A stretch of 64,000 bases of DNA, from contig DATIKM010000046.1 in NCBI GenBank assembly GCA_035477595.1, positions 1 to 64,000 on the forward strand, written 5' to 3'. Both the position numbers and the translations under genes were made by a program. Numbering within the stretch: the first letter of the stretch is position 1; each line of letters starts with the position of its first letter. This DNA is from DATIKM01 sp035477595. GTDB lineage: Bacteria > Armatimonadota > Chthonomonadetes > Chthonomonadales > CAJBBX01. This document shows, piece by piece, positions 51,560 to 61,349 of the stretch. The notes beneath the pieces are model-generated. The model was not told where the DNA came from, did no database searches, and saw nothing but the letters and a program-made list of their open reading frames with translations.

Positions 51560-51967
51560 TCAGCGCAGCCTATCGCCCGGGCCGAGGATCCATGCGCTCG
51601 GGTGCCTCTGGAACCCGAGCAGCGGGTAGTACTCCTCCGCTGCCGGCGCCGCGAGGAGCACGAGCGTGGCGCGGGGAGCGAGCGCGTCGCGGGTGCGCCG
51701 CACGAGCTCGCGGCCGATGCCCCGGCGCTGGTGGCTCTCCCGCACCGCCAGGTCGGCGAGGTAGGCCACGTAGCCGAAGTCGGTAAGCGTCCGGGCAGCG
51801 CCGACGAGGAGACCGCCGTCCCACGCCGTGACCAGCAGGTTGGCATGGGCCAGCATCAGCTCGACGGTGGCCCTGTCATCGACCGGCCGGCGCGCACCGA
51901 GCGAGCAGGCGCGGTACAGGTCGATGAGCTGGTCCGCGCCCACGGCGGCGCCGGTCTCGTAACGCAA
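51560..51967 (-). CDS. GNAT-family N-acetyltransferase
   Basis: A 135-residue protein with the acetyl-CoA motif AVRESHQRRGIGRELVRRT and the final fold strands (LVLLAAPAAEEYYPLLGF). The C-terminal AEEYYPLLGFQR is frequent in small GNAT proteins of unknown substrate. A TTG start at 51967 is chosen because GGAGG lies about 7 nt before it; a GTG at 51988 has no ribosome site. It ends 4 nt from the convergent HD-GYP gene. Confidence 0.85.
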   Translation of the reverse strand: MRYETGAAVGADQLIDLYRACSLGARRPVDDRATVELMLAHANLLVTAWDGGLLVGAARTLTDFGYVAYLADLAVRESHQRRGIGRELVRRTRDALAPRATLVLLAAPAAEEYYPLLGFQRHPSAWILGPGDRLR

Positions 51968-52018
51968 GGGTCCCCCTCCACGCGGCACGCCGCACCGCGA
52001 CGGGCGGCGCTGGGCGCG

Positions 52019-52567
52019 TTACGCTTCGGCGCTCTCTGACGGGGAGCCGCCCGTCGTATCGTCCTCCATGATGAGGGTGCGCCGCATGGCCTGGGTCTCA
52101 GTGACCATCTCGCGAAGTTTCTCGTAGAGCCCGCGCGGATCGTCGATGCCCCGCAGCGTGAAGTGGGGCGTGGAGCGGTCCGTGGAGGTGACGGCGATGT
52201 CGCCGTAGCGGAGGATGCGCCCGAGCAGGCTCTGGCTCAGCGCGATGTCGCGGACGCGGAAGAGCTGCAGGTTGTCGATGCGCCGAGAGAGGATGCCGGT
52301 CTCGGCCTCGAGGCTGTCGTGATACACGCGGTACTCGGCGGAGAGCCGCAGGATCCACGCGCGCACGGCGGTGAGCAGGATGGGGGCGATGGCTATGGGG
52401 ACCACGTAGATTGCCGGCGCGGCGCCAGTGGCGAGGCCGCCCCAGGCGACGAGGGCGCCAAGGAGCACGGCGCCGGCGTGCTGCGCCGCGAAGCTGCGCC
52501 CCGAGACGCGTCGCGCCAGCACGAGGGCGCGCGCGCCGGACCCGGCCGGAACTTGGTGCGCTTCCAT
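52019..52567 (-). CDS. Membrane PH-domain (bPH2/YdbT-like) protein
   Basis: A 182-residue protein. Two hydrophobic helices (about residues 30-65, AQHAGAVLLGALVAWGGLAT; AIYVVPIAIAPILLTAVRAW) precede a bacterial PH domain (LSAEYRVYHDSLEAETGILS; IDNLQLFRVRDIALSQSLLG; GDIAVTSTDRSTPHFTLRGI). The IxxLQLxRVxDI segment marks the bPH2 family (formerly DUF304). GGGGAGGA lies 7 nt before the ATG. Role unknown; membrane-associated. Confidence 0.83.
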   Translation of the reverse strand: MEAHQVPAGSGARALVLARRVSGRSFAAQHAGAVLLGALVAWGGLATGAAPAIYVVPIAIAPILLTAVRAWILRLSAEYRVYHDSLEAETGILSRRIDNLQLFRVRDIALSQSLLGRILRYGDIAVTSTDRSTPHFTLRGIDDPRGLYEKLREMVTETQAMRRTLIMEDDTTGGSPSESAEA

Positions 52568-52609
52568 GGCGTTGTCCTCCCCGGTGGCGCGCGCCGCGCC
52601 CCACCGCAT

Positions 52610-53902
52610 CTACACCGGCTTCTCGATGAGCGACTGGCCGCCCAGGTAGGGGCGCAGCACCTCCGGCACCTCAACGCTGCCGTCGGCGTTCTGCCCGTTC
52701 TCCAGCACCGCGATGAGCACCCGCGGCAGCGCCAGACCCGAGCCGTTCAGCGTGTGGCAGAACTCGGGCCGCGCCCCCGGCTCCGGCCGGTAACGGATGC
52801 TCGCCCGGCGCGCCTGGAAGTCACGGAAGTTGGCGCAGGAGGAGACCTCCAGCCACTCGCCGCCATCGTCCCCGCACGCCGGCGCCCACACCTCGATGTC
52901 GTACTTCGACGCCGCCACGAAGGAGAGGTCGCCAGTGCACATGCGCACCACGCGGTGCAGTAGCCCCAGCCCGCGGCACACGTCCTCAGCGTCGTCCAGC
53001 AGCGACAGCAGCTCCGCCGGCGACTCCTCCGGCAGGCACACCTTCACCATCTCCACCTTGTCGAACTGGTGTCCGCGCTTGATGCCCCGCACGTCGCGTC
53101 CCGCCGACATCTTCTCACGCCGGAAGCACGGCGTGTAGGCCACGTATCGCTTCGGCAGCTCTGCCGCTTCGAGTATCTCCTCCCGGTGCAGGTTGGTCAC
53201 CGGCACCTCGGCCGTGGGGATGAGCCAGAGGTCATCCTCCGCGTCACGGTACAGGTTGTCGCCGAACTTGGGGAGGTTGCCCGTGCCCACCAGGCACTGC
53301 GCGCGCACCAGCGCGGGTGGGTAAATCTCCGTGTAGCCGTGCTTGCGCACGTGCAGATCGAGCATCCACGCGATGAGCGCGCGCTGGAGCGCCGCGCCCG
53401 CGCCGGAGAGCACGTAGAACCGCGAGCCCGAGAGCTTTACGCCTCGCTCGAGATCGAGGATCCCGAGTGCCGCACCCAGCTCCCAGTGTGGCCTCGGCTC
53501 GAAGCTGAACGAGCGCGGCTCGCCCACCGTCCGCACGACCTCATTGTAGCGCTCGTCGAGGCCCAGTGGTACGTCCGGGTCGGGCAGGTTGGGGACCTGG
53601 AGGAGGAGCGCCTGCTGCTCGGCGACCGTCGCATCGAGGGCGCGCTCCGTCTCGGCGATGCGGTCGCCCAAGGTGCGCATCTGCGCCTTGCGCGCCTCGC
53701 GCTCGGCATCGTCGCGCAGCCTGCCGATCTCCTTTGAGCCCACGTTCCGCTGGTTGCGGAGCTCGCTCACCTGCGTCTCGAGCCGGCGGCGTTGCTCGTC
53801 GCAGGCAAGCACGCGGTCCACCATGCTCGGATCCGCGCCGACCTTCTGCAGTCCAGCCTTCACCACGTCGGGGTTCTCGCGGAACAGTCGTACGTCGAGC
53901 AT
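52610..53902 (-). CDS. serS: Seryl-tRNA synthetase
   Basis: A 430-residue class II synthetase. The N-terminal antiparallel coiled coil starts MLDVRLFRENPDVVKAGLQK and continues ERDVQELRNQRN-like heptads. Motif 2 is TPCFRREKMSAGRDVRGIKR. Motif 3 is TLNGSGLALPRVLIAVLENG. SSCANFRDFQARRASIRYR is a serine-specific signature. The ATG at 53902 has AAAGGA about 10 nt upstream; a longer frame lacks homology. It charges tRNA-Ser (and tRNA-Sec where present, relevant to the selenoprotein candidate). Confidence 0.96.
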   Translation of the reverse strand: MLDVRLFRENPDVVKAGLQKVGADPSMVDRVLACDEQRRRLETQVSELRNQRNVGSKEIGRLRDDAEREARKAQMRTLGDRIAETERALDATVAEQQALLLQVPNLPDPDVPLGLDERYNEVVRTVGEPRSFSFEPRPHWELGAALGILDLERGVKLSGSRFYVLSGAGAALQRALIAWMLDLHVRKHGYTEIYPPALVRAQCLVGTGNLPKFGDNLYRDAEDDLWLIPTAEVPVTNLHREEILEAAELPKRYVAYTPCFRREKMSAGRDVRGIKRGHQFDKVEMVKVCLPEESPAELLSLLDDAEDVCRGLGLLHRVVRMCTGDLSFVAASKYDIEVWAPACGDDGGEWLEVSSCANFRDFQARRASIRYRPEPGARPEFCHTLNGSGLALPRVLIAVLENGQNADGSVEVPEVLRPYLGGQSLIEKPV

Positions 53903-53978
53903 GGAGCGTGGTCCTTTCCCTCCGCGTGCCGCCCATCGTCGCGCGCTGCCGGGGGCGGCTACTTCGCGCGGCCGCGCG

Positions 53979-56651
53979 CTACCAGTCCAGCGCGAAGAGC
54001 CGGAGGCCCGCGCCGCCGGGCAGTGTGACAGTGCTTCCTGATGCCGCGGCGCCTTCCGCCGGTCCCCGCGGCGTGCCATCGTCGTTCAGCGCGAGCACGC
54101 GCGGCGTGGACGACGGCGCCCGGCCCACCAGGCGCTTCAGGTCGATGCGGCACGGCGCCGCGCTCTCCAGCAGCACATGCCACCGACGCGGCCCGGCCTG
54201 GAACGCGGTCACCGTGCCTTCCACCTCGAACGGCCCCACCTTCTCGCGGGCCGTGGTCGTGGCGGAGTAGTAGCGTGGCGCAGACAGCCACGTCACAGTC
54301 CTCCCGGCGCGCAGGATCCGCCACTGCTCGACTCCCGGCGCGCGGGCCAGATAGCCGCGCGGCGCGAGCATCACCTGGCGCGCGCCGTCCCGCACCGCGC
54401 GCGGCGTGTCGCCGAAGTTGACGGTGCAGACGCCGCCATTCGCGAACCGGGTGCGCTGCACCGCCCGGTCGGACGTGAGGAACTCGTGCGAGACCATGTC
54501 CTCAAAGGCCACGGCCTCGTGGAACAGGCATGTCGCCCGGTATGATTGGAGCAGGCGCGCGCGGTTGCGGTTCCACCCATAGGAGAGGTGGTTCAACCAC
54601 ATCAGCGGCACACCGCCGTGCAGCATGGTGAACAGGTCCTGCCGGTCGTTCAGCTCCGGGGCGACCTCTGTGTAGTACCCGGACGCGTCGCCCCAGTACC
54701 ACGTGCCCACCACGCAGTCGTGGAAGACCAGCTCCCAGAGCGGGATGCGGCGGCTCGGGTCCATTCCGTAGCGCAGGAAGTTCGGCTTGAGGTCCTCCCG
54801 CGACTTGGGGACCTGGAGGTGACCTGCGGGCATCTCCCACCAGAAGGACCCGCTGAGCCGCCCCTCCGCGTAGTCCAGCACGGGCACGTTCCACGCCTTG
54901 CCGTGCTCGCCGCCCACCACCAGCCCGAGCGACGCGAGATAGCGGAGCAGCGCCAGGCGGTGGCGCATATCGCCGCGCCGATCGTAGCCACGTTCAGGCG
55001 TCCAGTCCTCCATCAGGTCGATGGTGGTGCTCACGTCGACTAAGCGACAGGTGAAGGGGTGCTCCTTCAGGATGCCCGGAACGAAGGCGCGCGCCGTCTC
55101 GAGCGCCATGGAGCTGGCGCGGCGGTAGAACTGCGTGCCGTCCAGGGCGAGCCATCCCTTCGCGGGCTGGCCGTCGCGACCGCGCAGGGCCACGCGCTCC
55201 ACGTTGTCGGTGGTGAGCCCGACCGGTCCCTCCCGGATATCGTCGTAGTTGTCGTACTCCCCAGAAAGGAAGCCGAGAGAGGTCAGCAGCCGGATGTCCT
55301 CCTCGGGCAGCTTGTGGTTCGCGTGCACCACCGCGCGCCTGATGCCCGCCGCCTTGGCCTCGCGCCCAAAGCGCGCCGCCGACTCCGGCCGACCCTCGCC
55401 GAAGCTGATGCCCCACAGGATCGGGGCGCCCTTCAGCCAGGCGACCCGGGGCCGCTGGCGCGCCTTCGCGGCAAGCGTCACGAGCAGACCGGAGCGCCGC
55501 GCGTGCTCACGGTACATCCGCGCCAGCGCCACATAGCCGCCCCTCGGCGCGAACCGGGCCGTCACGATGCGCGTGTATGCGAACCGCTCCTTCGCGCCCA
55601 CCCAAACGACCCGCGGCCATCGTCTGCCCCGCGCGTCCACCCGGAGCTCCACGAGCGCGTCGACCGGCGTCTCGATCAGCAGCATCATGCCGTCGCCGCG
55701 CTTCCGATCGATCACCCCGAACCAGGGCATGTCCAGCCCCAGGTTGCCGTAGCAGAAGAAGGAGGACTGCGGATAGTCGTCCCGCTGGTCGATGAGCTGG
55801 CCGCTCGAGCGGTTGGTGAACACGAGCGCCCCCGCCGCGAGCTCCTCCTGCAGGCGCGGCGGCCATGCCAGCCGGGTCAGATGCGCGGACGCGGACGCCT
55901 TTACAGCGAAGCGCACCGAGCCCGCGGCGCCATCCACCGTCACGGTCCCCGTGAAGCGCAGCCCGGAGGACCGATCCAACAGCCGGAGCCGCATCCCGCG
56001 CTTGCTCAGCGCCTCGCCGTCCAGCAGGCCAACGCCGGGATCCGGGGCCGACGTCCAGCGGCGTCCGGTTCGGCGGTCCCGCACGGTGAATCGCCGGCTC
56101 CTGGTCTCGAAGCGCACGTGAAGTGGACCGTCCTGCGCCTCCAACGCCGCGGGAAGACCAGCCGTAGCGCCGGCATCCGCTCGGGGCACCTCGTCGCTAA
56201 CCGGCCTAACCTCGATCCAGTCGTACTCCGCAATGCCGGCCGCCTTGCCGGGGTCCAGCCGAATCTGGGTGATCACGCCCTCCGCGTCGATGGGGAGCGT
56301 GATCTCGCGCCACACACCGTCGTGCCGGAGGTCGTAATAGAGCGCCGCATCCTCGCTCCATGCCGTGGAGCTGAGCGAGGGCAGGAGCGTGGTCCAGTAG
56401 AGCCGCCCCTGCCCCGCCGAGCGGAAGCGGGCGCGCATCCGGACCTCCGCCGGACCCTGAACGCGGATGGACGGGCCGTGGAAGAACGGGTCCGCTCCGA
56501 GCGCCTCCACCACGAGAGAGCCGGCCTCGGCGCGCAGCCGGCACTGGTGCCCGGCGGACCAACCCTCTGTCCCGCCAGAGAAGTCCCAGCGAACCGCGGC
56601 CGGCGGCGCGGGCAGACAGGCCGCGGCAGTCAGCAGCAGAAGCGGGAGCAA
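53979..56651 (-). CDS. Large secreted putative glycosidase, family not assigned
   Basis: About 890 residues. The start is taken as a TTG with AGGAGG 6 nt upstream, giving the hydrophobic signal MLPLLLLTAAACLPAP; TAAAC may be a weak lipobox. A longer GTG frame begins at 56693. A jelly-roll-like N-terminal domain (WDFSGGTEGWSAGHQCRLRA) is followed by a large beta domain (about residues 200-390). A barrel-like region follows (YVALARMYREHARRSG; APILWGISFGEG; GIRRAVVHANHKLPEEDIRL; LSGEYDNYDDIRE; NVPVLDYAEGRLSGSFWWEM). It recalls GH101/DUF5696-type architecture, but I cannot fix the family or catalytic residues. Confidence 0.65.
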   Translation of the reverse strand: MLPLLLLTAAACLPAPPAAVRWDFSGGTEGWSAGHQCRLRAEAGSLVVEALGADPFFHGPSIRVQGPAEVRMRARFRSAGQGRLYWTTLLPSLSSTAWSEDAALYYDLRHDGVWREITLPIDAEGVITQIRLDPGKAAGIAEYDWIEVRPVSDEVPRADAGATAGLPAALEAQDGPLHVRFETRSRRFTVRDRRTGRRWTSAPDPGVGLLDGEALSKRGMRLRLLDRSSGLRFTGTVTVDGAAGSVRFAVKASASAHLTRLAWPPRLQEELAAGALVFTNRSSGQLIDQRDDYPQSSFFCYGNLGLDMPWFGVIDRKRGDGMMLLIETPVDALVELRVDARGRRWPRVVWVGAKERFAYTRIVTARFAPRGGYVALARMYREHARRSGLLVTLAAKARQRPRVAWLKGAPILWGISFGEGRPESAARFGREAKAAGIRRAVVHANHKLPEEDIRLLTSLGFLSGEYDNYDDIREGPVGLTTDNVERVALRGRDGQPAKGWLALDGTQFYRRASSMALETARAFVPGILKEHPFTCRLVDVSTTIDLMEDWTPERGYDRRGDMRHRLALLRYLASLGLVVGGEHGKAWNVPVLDYAEGRLSGSFWWEMPAGHLQVPKSREDLKPNFLRYGMDPSRRIPLWELVFHDCVVGTWYWGDASGYYTEVAPELNDRQDLFTMLHGGVPLMWLNHLSYGWNRNRARLLQSYRATCLFHEAVAFEDMVSHEFLTSDRAVQRTRFANGGVCTVNFGDTPRAVRDGARQVMLAPRGYLARAPGVEQWRILRAGRTVTWLSAPRYYSATTTAREKVGPFEVEGTVTAFQAGPRRWHVLLESAAPCRIDLKRLVGRAPSSTPRVLALNDDGTPRGPAEGAAASGSTVTLPGGAGLRLFALDW

Positions 56652-56730
56652 CGGGGACCTCCTGGTGGAGGGCGTGTCCACCCATTGTGGCACAGGCGTC
56701 GAGCACAGCGGCGCCCGCGCGTGTTCGGCG

Positions 56731-57285
56731 TCAGCCTGACTTCGCGGCCTTGCGGAGGCGGACGGGGTGCAGGTACTCCCGACGGTCCGCGTATACCGCC
56801 ACCCACTGCGCGAGCCGCTCGCCCAGCTTCGTGCAGGCGGCCACTTCCGCTTCGGTGCGAGGCTCGCCGGCTAGGGTGGCCCCATAGTGGAGCGTCATCC
56901 GTTCGCCCACGTACTCGGTCACACCGAACACCAGGAAGCCGAAGTTCATGAGAACCGTGACGGACGCCATGCAGGTCAGCTCGCCGCCACCGCCCCAACC
57001 GCCCTGACTCGAGAAGGCGCAGCCGATCTTGCCGTCCACCTCGCCCCACACGCCGGCGGCGGTCTCGTCCCAGAAGCGCTTCATGCGCCACGAGAGCGTG
57101 CCCATGTTGGTGGGTGAGCCGACCGCGACGCCGTCGCACCAGAGGACGTCTTCCGCCGTCGCCTCATCCACGCTGACCAACCGCACCTCGGTGCCGTGCA
57201 CCGACTCGGCGCCTTCTGCCACGCGCCGCGCCATGTGGCCGGTGTGGCCAGTCTTGGTGTCGTATATCACCAGCACCTTGCCCAT
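56731..57285 (-). CDS. WrbA-like flavodoxin-fold protein
   Basis: A 184-residue flavodoxin-like protein. VIYDTKTGHTGHMARRVAEG provides the FMN phosphate loop, and CDGVAVGSPTNMGTLSWRMK with FSSQGGWGGGGELTCMASVT matches the WrbA/flavodoxin-like NAD(P)H:quinone oxidoreductase family. Reduction of quinones by two electrons is the usual role. AAGGAGGA lies 6-7 nt before the ATG. Cotranscription with the secreted glycosidase downstream on the same strand is possible. Confidence 0.88.
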   Translation of the reverse strand: MGKVLVIYDTKTGHTGHMARRVAEGAESVHGTEVRLVSVDEATAEDVLWCDGVAVGSPTNMGTLSWRMKRFWDETAAGVWGEVDGKIGCAFSSQGGWGGGGELTCMASVTVLMNFGFLVFGVTEYVGERMTLHYGATLAGEPRTEAEVAACTKLGERLAQWVAVYADRREYLHPVRLRKAAKSG

Positions 57286-57306
57286 CGCCGTCCTCCTTGG
57301 TCTCGC

Positions 57307-60300
57307 CTAGCGCACCCGCAAGATAACACGCCGGCGCTCACCGAACCGCGCCCGCCCCTCCGCTTCCAGCGTGAAGACGGCCTCGGCGTCACTCTCCAGC
57401 CCGCTCGCAACCACGAACTCGCCGAAGTGGGCGTCGGCGTGGCGCGCGACGTCGCCCGTCAGGGGCGCCGCGAAGACGAGCCGCGGCATGCCCGTCGACG
57501 CCGCGTCCGCTCGCTCGTCACCCACCAGCCGGACCGCCCCCACCGGTGCGCGTGCCAGCCAGATTGCGTCGCCGGTATTCCCCACACGGGCCCGAGCGCG
57601 CACGGGCTGGCCGCGCGCCACCGCGATCTCCGCGCCGCGCCCGGCCGGCCGCCAGGCGCCGCCTGCGTCCTGCACCTCCAGGGAGTCGAACTCCGCGTTC
57701 AGGAACTTGAGAGGCGCGAAGCCGTCGTAGGGTAGGTTCCCCACAGCCGTGAGCGGCGTGTCCGCAGAGGTCGTTCCCGTGCCCCCGGTGCGCACCCCCA
57801 CCATGCCGCCGGCGCGCACCGCCTCCACGTACGCGCTCTTGTGCGTGTCGTAGACGGCCTGGTACGCCGCCGCGTGCAGGTCGCGGTCCACGGTGACCCA
57901 CCTGTCGGGTGGCCGAGTTGAGCGGGGAGTCGTGACGGCGCGGGCGAGGCGCTGTAGCTCGCGGGCCGCGGGGCGGGGCGTTCGGTCGGGCGCAAGGATC
58001 CCGAAATCGCTCCGCTCGTCGGTCCGGTAGCCGCCGACGCTCCACCAGGCGGCCAGACCGTTCGCCCCGGAGTCGAGCAGCATCTGGGCAAAGCCGCGGT
58101 GTAGCGCGGCCTGATTCCGCGCCTTCTCGCCAGTGGAATCCCACGGGTAGATGCTGGCGCCGACCTCGGCCCAGAAGACCGGCTTGCCGGTGCCGGCGTA
58201 GCGCGCGTAGGCGGTGGTGAACCCCGACTCGTGTGGCTGCAGGCCGTAACCTTCTGGCGACGAGTAGTCGAAGTGCTTGCCGCACGAGTTCAGATCATAG
58301 GCGAACCAGCTCGTCCAGCTCGGCTGCGATGCCGAGCGCGCGCTGATGAGGTGGTTCGGGTCGATGGCGCGGATGCGGCGGATGACGTCGCCGTAACGCC
58401 TGCTGATGACGTCGTCGGCGGCCCGCGAGTAGGCGTTGGCCAGCCTAAGCCACGGGCCATCCTGGCGCAACTGGTAGTCCGGTGGGTTCGTGACGCGCCC
58501 GTCCGGCCCGCGGGGAATGGGGACGCCCCATGCCGCTTCCGCGCGGGCGATCGACCCGTAGCGCTCGATGACCCACTCCTCCCACTCGCGATCCCAGCCG
58601 CGGCGCTCCTCATGCGGTCCGAGCCGGTGCTCCCATGCAATGTCCCACGACCAGATCGCCGGGTTGCCAGCGAACCTCCCCTGCTCGAGGATGGGACGGA
58701 ACACGGTTTCGTCCGCGTGGAACGGATGGGCGCCGATGAGGAAGACCAGCACCCGGATGCCGCGGCGGGCGGCCCGGGCGACGAAGTCGTTCACCTGCCG
58801 CACGGTGTCCACGTCGCCACCCGCGATGCTCACGTGGTTCATGCCGAGCGCGGCGATGGTGGCCAGATCGCCCTCCACCACGTCCGGGTCGTACCGGGTC
58901 ACGTTCAGCCAGTGCATCCCGTAATCCACGGGGCTCGTGCCGGCAACGCTGGTCATCCAGTAGTTGACGCCGAACGGGTACCACGGCCGCTCGGGGCCGA
59001 GCCGGTCCCATCTGCCGGGCCGCTCCGGCTCCCGCACCACGAACTGGCCATCCCGCACGCGCACGAAGGCCTCGCGGGGCGCGGGGGTTGGGTCGAGCGC
59101 CGTCCACCGCTGCTCGATGCGGTCGATCTCGCGGCCGTCTGCGCGGAGAACGGCGATGGTGCGCCAGTCGCCGGGCGGCAGCCGCCTCGGCCGCCAGACG
59201 GCCGTCACATTGCGCAGGCCGCCGGCTGGCACGTCGACACGCTCCCGCACGCGATGGGCCGTGGCGCCGCCCGGCGCCACCACGCGCAGGTCGACCTCCA
59301 CGCGCGCGCCCCGCAGGCCGACCGCCATCACCTGCGCGCCCAGGGGAATGGCCTCGCCTGGCCAGTAGGCGAACTGCCCGGAGCCAGCTCGTGTGAAGAA
59401 CAGGCCGCGCGCAAGACGCTCCGCGAGGGCCGCGGCTTCGACGGGCGCCGAGCCGGCGCGCTTGGTCCCTGCCAGGTGAGCGAACACCGCGCCGCGGTAG
59501 GGGGGCCGCAGGTTGAGGTAGATCGACCGCCGCGTGCCGCGCGGAATGCCGTGCTCGTCCAGGATCGGCTCCAGCGGAATCCACCGACCGGCGCGCGCCG
59601 CCTCGAAGGCGAGCCCCCGAGGGCGCGCGATGGGCGTGACCACGGGCCCGGTGCGATGACCGGTGGCAGCCAGCCGCTCCAGCTCCGCCTGCCGAGGCCG
59701 TAAGGACGGCAGATGGTAGACCTTGTAGGAGGGCGAGAGCGTCTCCAGCTCCGGCGTCTCGAGGTCGCCCAGACGCACGGGACGGGCGGTGCGGCCGGCG
59801 CTCACACCGGCGATCCAGTAGGTCTTGGGGCCTGGCGGCTCCGGCGCGTGCGATGTAGCCAGCCCGAACGAGAAGCGGGCCGCGTTCTCCGGTCTCAGGC
59901 GGTCGCCGCGACCTCCGCGCCCTTGCGAGGGGCTATCGCTCCAGAAGGCGAAGTCGCGGGAAGCGAGGGCGTAGCGGCGCCACCGCGAGCCGAGGGGCAC
60001 CGTTGTCAGCCAACGCGAGCCGTCGCTCTCCTGCAGCTCGACGACCAGGTGCCGGGTGCGCGCGTCGCCCCGTGCCCAGAACAAAAGCACGTCGTCGCCC
60101 GGCGCAAACGCGCCGGTCGCCTGAGCGGTGAGGGTGTCCCAGCCGTCGAAGGCGCCCAGATCGACGCGCAGCGCATCCGCGGCCCCCGGCGGCCCGGTGC
60201 GCTCCACGCGCCAGCGCGCCGGGTCGTTGAAGTTCCGGGCGCCGCGTGCCAGCGCGGGGGCGCGGGCAGTGGAGAGCGGCAGCAGGAGCCTCTGCGCGGT

Positions 60301-61305
60301 TGCCCGATCAACCTCCGCGCGGAAGCGCTCGCGCGCGGCGCGAATGGACCGGTCGAAGAGCGGGCCTCCCACGGCGATCAGGTCGCCCCCGTCGCGCAGG
60401 AAGCGGAGCAGGTTATCGCGCGCATCGATGGGGCAGGCGGAGGCGTCGGGAAGGAGCAGGGCATCCCAACGGCTTGCCGAGAGCCGGTCGGCGCGCCCGA
60501 TGCCGGCTGTGGAAACGGCGCCGGCGTCGATCCCGCGCGAGCGCAGGGCGCGCACCCAAGGCGCGGCGCTCGCGGGCGTGCCGTGGACTGCCACGCGGTA
60601 GGGGCCTGCCGCGCGCGGTACTGCGCCATCCGCGACCCGAGCGACGGCCGCAATGCGGCGAAAGGAGGCCTCGGCGGCAGCGGCAGCCAGCGCCGGTCGG
60701 CCGGAGCGCACTGCCCGGGCGCCGCCCTCCAGCGAGAAGCCGGCCCGGTAGAGGAGCCGTCCCCGCGGCCCCGGCTCGCGCACCTCGCCCACGACGGCGC
60801 CGCCCTCAAGGGAGATCCGAAGCGAGTATTCCCTGCCCGGCTCCCAGGGCCCCAGATCCACCTCATTGGGCAATCGATCGAGCCGCGTGCCAGGTGCTGA
60901 CTGGGCCTGCCAGACGCCCTCGAGCATCTGCACGAGCTCCACGTAGCGCCTGCCGTCCGGCCCTTCCACGAGGGTGAGGCGCCAGAAGTTGGCGTCGTCC
61001 GCCACGACCGCGATCCCGGCGGCGGACCAGCCCGCGGCTGCTAGGCGTCGCTCCCATCGCATGGCGGCTACAAGAGCGAGAACGGGCGCCGCCGGCACGC
61101 GGTGTGGCAGCGCCGTGGCGTTGCGGGGCGCCTCCAGCCGCAACCAGCCGTCGCGCACCCGCGGCGTTCCCCCCTCCACGTGCCAGACGCCCTCGATGGG
61201 CCTCCGAGCGTCGTATGCGCGGAGGTCGTCGGTGAACCGGTGGGTTGCACGGGGGCTTGCCCAGGCGGGTAGCACGACCGCGATCGCGAGAGCGACGAGC
61301 AGCAT
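57307..61305 (-). CDS. 1332-residue secreted clan GH-A-like glycosidase with amidotransferase-like insert
   Basis: Signal peptide MLLVALAIAVVLPAWA. The N-terminal laminin-G-like domain spans about residues 20-215. About residues 235-330 (YRVAVHGTPASAAPWVRALR, then ALLLPDASACPIDARDNLLR and GGDLIAVGG) look like a class I glutamine-amidotransferase/ThuA-type fold, as in the middle domain of beta-galactosidases of GH42 type. A galactose-binding-type region follows (about 345-500). The catalytic barrel starts at PWYPFGVNYWMTSV (about residue 790). WSWDIAWEHRLG and FWAEVGASIYPW supply the likely acid/base and nucleophile Glu. A C-terminal beta domain ends the protein. Substrate unknown. Confidence 0.8.
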   Translation of the reverse strand: MLLVALAIAVVLPAWASPRATHRFTDDLRAYDARRPIEGVWHVEGGTPRVRDGWLRLEAPRNATALPHRVPAAPVLALVAAMRWERRLAAAGWSAAGIAVVADDANFWRLTLVEGPDGRRYVELVQMLEGVWQAQSAPGTRLDRLPNEVDLGPWEPGREYSLRISLEGGAVVGEVREPGPRGRLLYRAGFSLEGGARAVRSGRPALAAAAAEASFRRIAAVARVADGAVPRAAGPYRVAVHGTPASAAPWVRALRSRGIDAGAVSTAGIGRADRLSASRWDALLLPDASACPIDARDNLLRFLRDGGDLIAVGGPLFDRSIRAARERFRAEVDRATAQRLLLPLSTARAPALARGARNFNDPARWRVERTGPPGAADALRVDLGAFDGWDTLTAQATGAFAPGDDVLLFWARGDARTRHLVVELQESDGSRWLTTVPLGSRWRRYALASRDFAFWSDSPSQGRGGRGDRLRPENAARFSFGLATSHAPEPPGPKTYWIAGVSAGRTARPVRLGDLETPELETLSPSYKVYHLPSLRPRQAELERLAATGHRTGPVVTPIARPRGLAFEAARAGRWIPLEPILDEHGIPRGTRRSIYLNLRPPYRGAVFAHLAGTKRAGSAPVEAAALAERLARGLFFTRAGSGQFAYWPGEAIPLGAQVMAVGLRGARVEVDLRVVAPGGATAHRVRERVDVPAGGLRNVTAVWRPRRLPPGDWRTIAVLRADGREIDRIEQRWTALDPTPAPREAFVRVRDGQFVVREPERPGRWDRLGPERPWYPFGVNYWMTSVAGTSPVDYGMHWLNVTRYDPDVVEGDLATIAALGMNHVSIAGGDVDTVRQVNDFVARAARRGIRVLVFLIGAHPFHADETVFRPILEQGRFAGNPAIWSWDIAWEHRLGPHEERRGWDREWEEWVIERYGSIARAEAAWGVPIPRGPDGRVTNPPDYQLRQDGPWLRLANAYSRAADDVISRRYGDVIRRIRAIDPNHLISARSASQPSWTSWFAYDLNSCGKHFDYSSPEGYGLQPHESGFTTAYARYAGTGKPVFWAEVGASIYPWDSTGEKARNQAALHRGFAQMLLDSGANGLAAWWSVGGYRTDERSDFGILAPDRTPRPAARELQRLARAVTTPRSTRPPDRWVTVDRDLHAAAYQAVYDTHKSAYVEAVRAGGMVGVRTGGTGTTSADTPLTAVGNLPYDGFAPLKFLNAEFDSLEVQDAGGAWRPAGRGAEIAVARGQPVRARARVGNTGDAIWLARAPVGAVRLVGDERADAASTGMPRLVFAAPLTGDVARHADAHFGEFVVASGLESDAEAVFTLEAEGRARFGERRRVILRVR

Positions 61306-61349
61306 CAGGGGGCTCCTGTCGGGCGGGGCGGGGCGGGTGCGGCCCGGTC

